A stretch of DNA of 64,000 nucleotides from Treponema vincentii (GTDB lineage: Bacteria; Spirochaetota; Spirochaetia; Treponematales; Treponemataceae): the NCBI RefSeq assembly GCF_018336815.1, contig NZ_CP050497.1:62001-126000 (forward strand), read 5' to 3'. Under the pieces are notes generated by a model. The model was not told the origin of the DNA, searched no databases, and was given only the letters and a program-made list of their open reading frames with translations. Every line of letters starts with the position of its first letter. The first letter of the stretch is position 1. This document shows positions 38,104 through 44,884 of this stretch, piece by piece. A program made the translations under genes and the position numbers.

Positions 38104-38759
38104 AGCTTGAAGCATCGATTGTAAAAAAAATGAAAGGTTTTACCCTTGATGTGAGCCTTTCGGCCGCGCAGGGGGAAATTGTCGGCTTACTCGGAGAATC
38201 CGGCGGCGGCAAATCTATGACGCTGAAATCCATTGCCGGTATCTTCACACCCGATTCAGGCAGAATTGTCTTAAACGATCATGTCCTTTTCGATTCCGAG
38301 CGGAACATCAATGTACCGGTGCGGGATCGGAATGCCGGTTATATGTTTCAGTCGTATGCACTCTTTCCGTATATGACAGTGCGGGAAAACATTTGCTGCG
38401 GAATAAAAGACCGGAACCGTAAAAAAGAAATTGCCGACCAATTTCTGGAGCTTTTGCACATTACTCCCTTTGAAGGACGCTATCCGAAAGAGCTTTCGGG
38501 CGGACAGCAACAGCGGGTTGCCCTTGCGCGTCTCCTCGCCGCCTCCCCCGCACTGATTATGCTGGACGAACCGTTCTCCGCCCTCGATAATGAACTGAAA
38601 GATTCCCTCCACGAAGATTTAAAAGCAACGCTCGAACGCGCCGCTTGCCCCGTCCTCTTTGTTTCGCACAATAAAGATGAGGTTGAACGGTACTGCACCC
38701 GCTCGCTGTTCATCAAAAACGGCAGGATAATGACAGAGCAAACGCATCAGATCGTTTAG
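38100..38759 (+). CDS. modC: Molybdate ABC transporter ATPase
   Basis: Walker A GESGGGKS (residues 32-39), the signature LSGGQQQRVALAR and Walker B LIMLDEPFSALD are intact. The start at ATG 38100 (ATGA overlap with modB) is used instead of the longer frame from 38019. At 219 residues it lacks the C-terminal TOBE/Mop domain of classical ModC, so regulation by bound molybdate at this domain is absent. Confidence 0.93.
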   Translation: MKLEASIVKKMKGFTLDVSLSAAQGEIVGLLGESGGGKSMTLKSIAGIFTPDSGRIVLNDHVLFDSERNINVPVRDRNAGYMFQSYALFPYMTVRENICCGIKDRNRKKEIADQFLELLHITPFEGRYPKELSGGQQQRVALARLLAASPALIMLDEPFSALDNELKDSLHEDLKATLERAACPVLFVSHNKDEVERYCTRSLFIKNGRIMTEQTHQIV

Positions 38760-38836
38760 CACCAACGCATCCGGGTTGTTTATTTGAAAGGGTACTCTTG
38801 AGATTGTATCTATAACGTGTTACTCTATGCATACCT

Positions 38837-39634
38837 ATGAAGAATGCTTTACTGGTTCCCGGCGTTTTTTTCTTAAGCCTTTTAAGCGCGGTTGTTATCT
38901 TTGCCTTTTTTGGAGGGATTGCCTTGCGCTATGAAATGGTCGTCCCGTTTGCATCAGAATCGGCGGGGCTCCTGCTTCTCTGTATGGCGCAAAAGGCGTG
39001 TTACGTACTTCCATTAGCGGTGATGTTAGCTATTATCGGGGTGTACACATTTTTAATGAGACACCCTGCAAAGCTGGGCGTAGCGCTCAGTTTATTCCTC
39101 ATGTGTTTACTATTTACCGTAACGGTTATCATACCGGCCTGTTATGCGCAGTTTTCTGTCATCGAGAACGCAATAACAGCCTACAAAGCAACGGCACCTA
39201 TCGACGAAGCATTAGCTGCTTTTACAAGCAAACCGTTCTTTCTGGCTTTATTACGGCGAGGATGCGACAGTCTTTTTGCTGATATCTATGCTGCCTATAC
39301 GTTACATTTTGCAACATATCTCTTCTTCGTAAGTACACTTTTTTTCTGCGTCAGCTCATTTTGGTTTGTATGCACCATAACGCAATGGAATCTGTTCAAC
39401 CTTCTTTTCTTGCTTCTCCTTTCCGGCGCCTTGTTGCTCGTATATCCGTATATGCAGCTGGAAGGATTTCGAGCGGCGCTTTTTAATCTCCATATAGCAA
39501 ATTCGGAAAACGGCATATACGGAATTTCGCTTGTTTTGTGTATCGTTGCCGTAGTGTTCCATTCCATAGGCGGTTTAAAAATGCTGCTGATATCTTCAAA
39601 GACCCAAAAAGGAGCGCCGCATAAAAATGCCTGA
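38837..39634 (+). CDS. Unknown integral membrane protein
   Basis: The 265 residues hold about six hydrophobic helices (near 5-30, 48-70, 78-108, 155-180, 188-205, 222-245), with little between them. I recognise no family. It overlaps the next gene by 8 nt, and that partner is also a membrane protein, so the two probably act together. It is 77 nt after modC with no clear terminator between, but nothing ties it to molybdate transport. Confidence 0.6.
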   Translation: MKNALLVPGVFFLSLLSAVVIFAFFGGIALRYEMVVPFASESAGLLLLCMAQKACYVLPLAVMLAIIGVYTFLMRHPAKLGVALSLFLMCLLFTVTVIIPACYAQFSVIENAITAYKATAPIDEALAAFTSKPFFLALLRRGCDSLFADIYAAYTLHFATYLFFVSTLFFCVSSFWFVCTITQWNLFNLLFLLLLSGALLLVYPYMQLEGFRAALFNLHIANSENGIYGISLVLCIVAVVFHSIGGLKMLLISSKTQKGAPHKNA

Positions 39635-41411
39635 GATGCTAAAAGGTTGGCTGTCCATTTTTATTCACTTTGTGATCGGACTCGGATGCTGCCTCATATA
39701 TGTGTTTTTTTTCAAAAAAATCGATGTGCTACCGCAGTTTTTACTAAGCCGGAAATTAGCGGAAACAGGCATCTTATTTATACGGATTATGCCGAGCTTG
39801 CTGGTCTCCGCCATATTGATAGGATATGCTGTTATTTTCGGTACATGCGGCCAAAATACCGTTCCGAGATTTTCCGACATATTACTTCGTTACTTAAAAA
39901 AAGCATTTATTATGCTTTTCTCGTGCATTACCATTTATATCATACTGATAGAAATAATATCGCCGCTGCTGGTGGACTATCGGCGCTACAGTGAACTTAA
40001 AACACAGGATTATTACGATTTTATAAAAGAGACTGATATTTCATTACGCAACGGAGATGCCGAAAAAGCGTATGATAAGGCGAAGGCAGCGTTAGGAATC
40101 TGGAAAAACAATCCTGAAGCATTACAGCTTTTTGATAAGGCGAAGATATCGTACGAATCATACAATGCTGAGCGCAAGCAAAACAACAAAATCGAGCAAT
40201 CTTCCGAAACTGTCGAGCCTGAAAACTTAACAGCGGAAGGGGCGCTATTCATCAGTAAGCGGTTTATGAACAAATATGATTTTTACACCGCACACTATTA
40301 TGCCATGAGAGCATATCAGCTGAGTGCCGAAAATGCACCTTATCGCGAAGAAGCTTTACGGCTGGCAGCACAGGCATGGAATCAAATTGAAAAAGGAATC
40401 GCTGAGCTTACCGCCGAATTCGATATCCGCTTGTACCAAGCGAAAAAAGCCGGATACGAGATGATCCAGCAGGGGAACTACATCAAAGCATATTACCAAT
40501 TTGTAAATGCACAGCGTATGCTTGAGCAAAACAATCCGCTCAAAAGAGACCCCGATATAGACCGTTTTATAGACATTACCCGAAAAAAAGTATTGGAAGA
40601 GGTTTTCTTTATTGATGAAACAGCCTCTCTGCCGCTCCTTGAAACAGTACGTAATATTCATTTTACCGCTCCGGCCTCGGGTACGAGAGCACCGGCACAG
40701 ATAACAATAGAAGGTCTTTCTTATATCACCAACAACAATATTAAGGAAATATATGGAAGGAATTGTGAACTTACACAATACACCACCGACGGTAAGATTC
40801 TTTATCGGTCGCGGATTCCTTTCATCAAACTTATTCCGATTGAGAGTGCAGAAGGAGAGCCCATGCTCCGTATGCTATTCCAAGCCGTGGATAAACAGCG
40901 CGATAAAGTAGTGCTAAAACCTATCGTTCTGGAAGGAGCAATGCCTATTGAGCGGCAGACATCTCTGCGGCTGCCGTTTTCATACAATGATTTTCAGCTG
41001 ATTATAGCGGCCAACGAAGGTGAAAAATCCATGACACTCCCTCAGCTCTATGCATTTCGGCAACGGGGAGCGCAATACGGCTTCCCTGCACAAATATATG
41101 ACAGGGAATTATTGGCAAGAATTATCGATGTGTTTCTTATTTTGATTATTTCGATTTATATGCTCGTACTGGCATGGCGTTTCAGAGTTCCGCCGCACAA
41201 AAAATTCAAACACACATGGGCGCTGGCGTTTCCGCTCTTTTTTGTACTGGCAACAGGATTTGTGGAGACGGCGCGCTATTGCGCCCGCCTCATCATTGCC
41301 CTACTTACCGACATATCCTATAGCTTGTCACCGCTGCTGTTATTGCTTGCATACACACTATGTTTTATCGGAATGTGTTTTTTCTTTATCGGTCAGCGGT
41401 CGGAAGTGTAA
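39627..41411 (+). CDS. Unknown membrane protein with TPR-like central region
   Basis: The 594-residue protein has three N-terminal membrane helices (about 7-30, 48-72, 92-118). A soluble, helix-rich middle follows (120-330, repeats such as GDAEKAYDKAKAALGIWKNN that look like TPR units). A strand-rich part comes next, and the C-terminus holds three or four more helices (about 490-590). The family is not recognised. The middle is probably periplasmic. It is coupled by overlap to the smaller membrane protein at 38837, and a hairpin repeat follows its stop directly. Confidence 0.65.
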   Translation: MPEMLKGWLSIFIHFVIGLGCCLIYVFFFKKIDVLPQFLLSRKLAETGILFIRIMPSLLVSAILIGYAVIFGTCGQNTVPRFSDILLRYLKKAFIMLFSCITIYIILIEIISPLLVDYRRYSELKTQDYYDFIKETDISLRNGDAEKAYDKAKAALGIWKNNPEALQLFDKAKISYESYNAERKQNNKIEQSSETVEPENLTAEGALFISKRFMNKYDFYTAHYYAMRAYQLSAENAPYREEALRLAAQAWNQIEKGIAELTAEFDIRLYQAKKAGYEMIQQGNYIKAYYQFVNAQRMLEQNNPLKRDPDIDRFIDITRKKVLEEVFFIDETASLPLLETVRNIHFTAPASGTRAPAQITIEGLSYITNNNIKEIYGRNCELTQYTTDGKILYRSRIPFIKLIPIESAEGEPMLRMLFQAVDKQRDKVVLKPIVLEGAMPIERQTSLRLPFSYNDFQLIIAANEGEKSMTLPQLYAFRQRGAQYGFPAQIYDRELLARIIDVFLILIISIYMLVLAWRFRVPPHKKFKHTWALAFPLFFVLATGFVETARYCARLIIALLTDISYSLSPLLLLLAYTLCFIGMCFFFIGQRSEV

Positions 41412-41415
41412 GAAT

Positions 41416-41560
41416 AGGAAACCTCTAAAAACTTCAGTTTTTTAGAGGTTTTCCTTAGATTTAGTTTGCGATGTTTTATTTTAAGTCATTACAATATAAA
41501 GACTTAAAATAAAACTCGACGGGCATCTTTAAAAATTTAACCAAGTTTTTAGAGATGCCC
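41416..41560. repeat. Composite three-hairpin repeat, left copy
   Basis: Three long stems stand in a row. A is AGGAAACCTCTAAAAA with its complement (41416-41455). B is TTTTATTTTAAGTC/GACTTAAAATAAAA (41474-41514). C is GGGCATCT..AGATGCCC (41521-41560). The same A-B-C series in opposite orientation lies at 43362-43525. Hairpin C contains the stop codon of pheT and its last three codons. Hairpin A may terminate the 39627 gene. Confidence 0.85.
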
Positions 41561-43276
41561 AATACTTTCAATATCGAGTTCACCCGCAAAAGCCGGTACG
41601 GTAACAGACCAGTTTTCCAATACCTGCGGATGCAATTCGCCGAAAATACCGATCTGTTTCCCATCGGCAAGAACCCCCGCCTGCCGCCCTTCGATAAAGC
41701 GCGGGTCGTGCGTTTCGCATACGTTGTAGTCCATTTGCAGATAGTACAGCAAACCGGCGACAAGACTGGCGGCCTCGTTAAAGTTAGCGTCTTGGTTTAC
41801 GCTGAGAAAGCCGAGGCTTTGGCGGGTGCTCGTACCGGTATTTTCTTCGGGAGCGAGGAAGGCAATTTTCCCCGTTTCAAAGATACGGTGCGGATACACC
41901 GCATTCCCTGAAACCGTTTCTGCAGATAAGAGTGACGGAATGATGGACGGGCGGACAAACTGATAGTTTTCCGACATGGGGTTTGCAATTTCGATTACCC
42001 CCGTTCCGTCTATATTCATGCGGTCGATGTAGTCTTTCTTTGAACCGAGATAGTTAAAAATCATCTCTTGATAACCGAAGCCGACCATCAAACTTTTAAT
42101 CTTTCTGCTCAGCTGGGTAACCGGAGAGAGCCGCCCGATGGTAAATTCCCGCGGTGTTTCCGGTTCAAAGAACTCGACGGTTTTCCCCATCATCACGTCT
42201 TCGATAATATCCACTTCGTGTAAAAAGTCATTCCGGTATGCAGGCGGCATCAGCGTCAGGCAATCCCCCTCGACGGTAACGGTGTTGTCCATACGCTCCA
42301 ACGCTTCCACAATATCCTGCGCCGGAAGCTCCGTTCCGAGGAGTTTATTGACGGCATGAACCGTCGTCTTTGTCGGCTCTTGGAAGTAAAGCGGCGTGGT
42401 AATCGTCTTACCGAAGCCGGTTTCATACGGATATTCTACGCTGACCGGTAAAATCATATATCCCGCATCGGAAAAATCACAGGCAACGATGTTGGTTGCA
42501 AGCAGCAAAGAGGGCATATCGGTACCGGTCAGCTCAACCAACAGGTCGGCATCCCCCGGCTGTACCGCACCGATCTCCGCACTGTTGATAATCGGCGCCA
42601 TTGAAAGCACGCCGCCCTTTGAATCCGATAAGAGCGGTACCTTCTTCATATCCTTGAGTATCCAGCCGTATTCCTTGCCTTTTGGGTGCTCGGTGATAAT
42701 GTGCTCACATGTCATTTCGGTATCGAAGCCGAGGGGCGTAAACGAGGTGGTGTGCGGGTCAACGGCACGGTAGTGTACCGGCCAATTGATTAGTTCGCTG
42801 CGGTACACCCCCATCGACACGGAACGGCGCTTCCGGCCGAAGTTCCAACACAGTTTTTCCTGCGTTTGGATAATATCTTTCAACATAGCATCGTCGATGG
42901 GCTTGCCCGAAATGACAAACGCCGTCATAAAGGGGCGGATATGCTGTAATTCGGGGTCTACGGTTACTGTCCGTTTTCCGGAATCCTTTCGCTCACTCAA
43001 TGTCGATAAAAATGCTTGATACCGAGCTTTGTTTGAAGCTCCTCCTGTGTGCATACGCAAAAGACGAGCAAGCCCCGCTGTTGACCACAGGTCGGGGCGG
43101 TTTGTATCGTTTAATTCAATTTTTATAATGCGTTCATCTTGAGGCGTCGCTGCGGAAGGCGCTTCGTCCAGCTCCGCTTTTGCAGAGCTTAATAAATGTT
43201 CAAATTCAGGGGAATAATCGTATTTTTTTCCTAACAAGTTGAAAAAAAGCTGTTCGTTTACATCGATCTTGGGCAT
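41549..43276 (-). CDS. pheT: Phenylalanyl-tRNA synthetase beta subunit, archaeal/eukaryal type
   Basis: The 575-residue protein is far shorter than the usual bacterial PheT (~800) and lacks its N-terminal tRNA-binding (EMAP-like) and C-terminal FDX domains. The arrangement IKIELNDTNRPDLWSTAGLA-R, PPAYRNDFLHEVDIIEDVMM and GRLSPVTQLSRKI corresponds to the archaeal/eukaryal-type beta subunit, known in spirochaetes. AAGGA lies 6 nt before ATG 43276. pheS is not adjacent. Its stop codon TAA lies inside a repeat hairpin, so the last residues (GHL) are encoded by the repeat. Confidence 0.93.
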   Translation of the reverse strand: MPKIDVNEQLFFNLLGKKYDYSPEFEHLLSSAKAELDEAPSAATPQDERIIKIELNDTNRPDLWSTAGLARLLRMHTGGASNKARYQAFLSTLSERKDSGKRTVTVDPELQHIRPFMTAFVISGKPIDDAMLKDIIQTQEKLCWNFGRKRRSVSMGVYRSELINWPVHYRAVDPHTTSFTPLGFDTEMTCEHIITEHPKGKEYGWILKDMKKVPLLSDSKGGVLSMAPIINSAEIGAVQPGDADLLVELTGTDMPSLLLATNIVACDFSDAGYMILPVSVEYPYETGFGKTITTPLYFQEPTKTTVHAVNKLLGTELPAQDIVEALERMDNTVTVEGDCLTLMPPAYRNDFLHEVDIIEDVMMGKTVEFFEPETPREFTIGRLSPVTQLSRKIKSLMVGFGYQEMIFNYLGSKKDYIDRMNIDGTGVIEIANPMSENYQFVRPSIIPSLLSAETVSGNAVYPHRIFETGKIAFLAPEENTGTSTRQSLGFLSVNQDANFNEAASLVAGLLYYLQMDYNVCETHDPRFIEGRQAGVLADGKQIGIFGELHPQVLENWSVTVPAFAGELDIESIGHL

Positions 43277-43361
43277 AGTCTATCCTTTTTTAATATGACT
43301 GAGCTGAGGCAAAGGTTAAAACACACGTTTCAAGAGGCCTCTTAGACAATTCACATATAAT

Positions 43362-43525
43362 AGGGCATCTCTAAAAACTCGGTTAGATTTTTAGAGATGC
43401 CTCATCAGCAAAGCTGATAGCGAGTATTTTTGATAAGTCTTTACATTGTTATGACTTATCAAAAAAACATCGCAAAATAAATCTAAGGGAAACCTCTAAA
43501 AAACTGAAGTTTTTAGAGGTTTCCT
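43362..43525. repeat. Composite three-hairpin repeat, right copy (inverted)
   Basis: C' GGCATCTCTAAAAA/TTTTTAGAGATGCC (43364-43401), an extra small hairpin ATCAGC-AAA-GCTGAT (43404-43418), B' TTTTTGATAAGTC/GACTTATCAAAAA (43427-43465) and A' AACCTCTAAAAA/TTTTTAGAGGTT (43488-43525) mirror the left copy at 41416-41560. The linkers CTTAGATTTA..GCGATGTT are also shared. The pair encloses pheT. Confidence 0.85.
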
Positions 43526-43583
43526 ATTGAAAGAGTATATGCAATATGCCCCTGTTTGGCAAGAATGATGCAGGGTGGTTACA

Positions 43584-43728
43584 GGGTAAACGCATCAGGC
43601 ATTTTTGGGGATATTCCCGTAGAATAATATGGGCTGTTCAACCAGAGTTTCGCCGCTACACGGCTCAAATGGTCGCCCAACCCATATTATTCTACGATTC
43701 TTATCTACTCAGCCTGATGCGTTTACCC
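43584..43728. repeat. Nested-palindrome repeat, copy 1
   Basis: The outer arms GGGTAAACGCATCAGGC (43584-43600) and GCCTGATGCGTTTACCC (43712-43728) are a perfect 17-bp pair. The inner arms CGTAGAATAATATGGG and CCCATATTATTCTACG (43618-43633, 43681-43696) are a perfect 16-bp pair. A small GCCG/CGGC hairpin sits at the centre. A second copy lies at 55815-55963. Confidence 0.9.
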
Positions 43729-43744
43729 GTCTGCTGGAAAAATA

Positions 43745-43963
43745 TGCGAAATTTTATTTCTTTAAAATGCAACAGTTGAACAAAATATGAATTTTGGAAA
43801 CTGTTGCATTCGTGCGCGAAAAGCGCACACAGCAATACGCAAGTTTTCGAAAGAAAACTTGACGGTTAAGGTGAGCGGCGTCATTGTAGACGCTCACCTT
43901 ATACCTATGAAATTTCGCACAGAAGGAAGGCAACCTCTGAAAATATTTTATAATGCGGTTGCC
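43745..43963. repeat. Stem-loop tract
   Basis: Six further stems follow. An outer pair TGCGAAATTT/AAATTTCGCA (43745-43754, 43910-43919) encloses four hairpins: ATGCAACAGTT/AACTGTTGCAT, GTGCGC-GAAAA-GCGCAC, CAAGTTTTC-GAAA-GAAAACTTG and TAAGGTGAGCG/CGCTCACCTTA. GGCAACC/GGTTGCC (43929-43963) comes next. The GAAA loop closed by C-G is a GNRA-type tetraloop, which hints at function as RNA. No ORF here looks real. Confidence 0.75.
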
Positions 43964-44028
43964 CTGAGGGTGGTTAATGTACCGGACATACATTCTATTC
44001 AAAGAAATAGAGAAACTGACTGATTCTT

Positions 44029-44577
44029 TTAAAGATGCAGCACCATGTTGATTTCGTCCCGATAACTACCGTCTTTTAATTTGTACGCATGGGGCAACCG
44101 TCCCCATTCGGTAAAGCCGAAGCGCTCATAGAGCTTTTGCGCGCGTAAATTGTCGGAATAAACACCCAGTTCAACTTGCTCAATCCCATTCTTTTTTGCA
44201 AAGGATAGTATTTCCCGTAAAAGAAGACTGCCGATACCGATGCCCCAATACTTCTTTCTTACGGAAATCCCCAAGCGTCCGCGGTGCTTTGTTTTAAGAT
44301 GTTCGGCAGCGGGAGCAATACCGCAGCTGCCGACAACCTTACCGTCTATCAAAGCGAGCAGCAGCAATTTATTCGGCTGCTCTTCCCAGTTTTTTAAGAT
44401 TGTTTTTTCTTCATCCTCGGTCAACGTAATTTCTTCGGGATAACGCATCATAAAATACGTTTCTTCATTGCTTATCCTCAAAAATTCAACCATTGCAGCT
44501 GCATCCGATACTGCCGCACTCCGCAACGTACATATACGGTTGTCTTTTAAGGAACACTCTTTTTCAGCAGATATCAT
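44029..44577 (-). CDS. GNAT-family N-acetyltransferase
   Basis: The ~182-residue protein has the acetyl-CoA-binding motif GISVRKKYWGIGIGSLLLRE (about 105-125) and DNLRAQKLYERFGFTEWG. The nearest type is the RimJ/RimL-like or YhhY-like GNAT group; the substrate is unknown. ATG 44577 with AAGGA 6 nt upstream is preferred to the TTG at 44583. It stands alone between the stem-loop tract and the phase-variable lipoprotein. Confidence 0.88.
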   Translation of the reverse strand: MISAEKECSLKDNRICTLRSAAVSDAAAMVEFLRISNEETYFMMRYPEEITLTEDEEKTILKNWEEQPNKLLLLALIDGKVVGSCGIAPAAEHLKTKHRGRLGISVRKKYWGIGIGSLLLREILSFAKKNGIEQVELGVYSDNLRAQKLYERFGFTEWGRLPHAYKLKDGSYRDEINMVLHL

Positions 44578-44609
44578 ACACAATCCTTTTGCATGAAATG
44601 TTGCACCAA

Positions 44610-44641
44610 ATTTTCAAAACCGGCAAACAGACGATTTCAAA
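44610..44641. repeat. 32-bp dispersed repeat, copy 1
   Basis: TTTTCAAAACCGGCAA then ACAGACGATTTCAAAT recurs with few changes at 49624-49655. Apart from this and the AT-rich repeat, I see no gene or clear promoter in the ~300-bp gap 44584-44884. Confidence 0.6.
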
Positions 44642-44810
44642 TCCTTCAATAACAATGATATCTTCCATTTTCATTGAGTAACCATGGTTCTTTTGCGGCA
44701 ACTGCGGTTCTTTCTTTTAAAAAGCCCACATTTTTATCTGCAATGATGATAATATCGAGTAATAATAATAGTATCAAGCGGATTGTTTCGGTTTGATGAG
44801 AAGTAAAAAT

Positions 44811-44875
44811 TAATGGGTAATTTGTAATTAAGAATTAAGAATTCATAATTATGAATTACCCATTAAAAAGGACAG
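44811..44875. repeat. AT-rich dispersed repeat, copy b
   Basis: TTAATGGGTAATTTGTAATT pairs with its inverted counterpart AATTATGAATTACCCATTAA, forming a long AT hairpin right before the ribosome-binding site (AGGAGG) of the phase-variable lipoprotein gene. Confidence 0.75.
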
Positions 44876-44884
44876 GAGGTCTAT

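Noticed and set aside
38760..38836. Molybdate-responsive element or terminator after modC
   Set aside because: No clear hairpin or known motif could be seen.
43362..43963. Integron attC array, since treponemes can carry integrons
   Set aside because: The stems are perfect and lack the bulged bases and GTTRRRY/RYYYAAC core pairs expected of attC; no cassettes or integrase are present.
43546..44023. Small frames of 77-82 residues in the stem-loop tract
   Set aside because: They are read through palindromes, have no ribosome-binding sites, and both strands are open because of symmetry.
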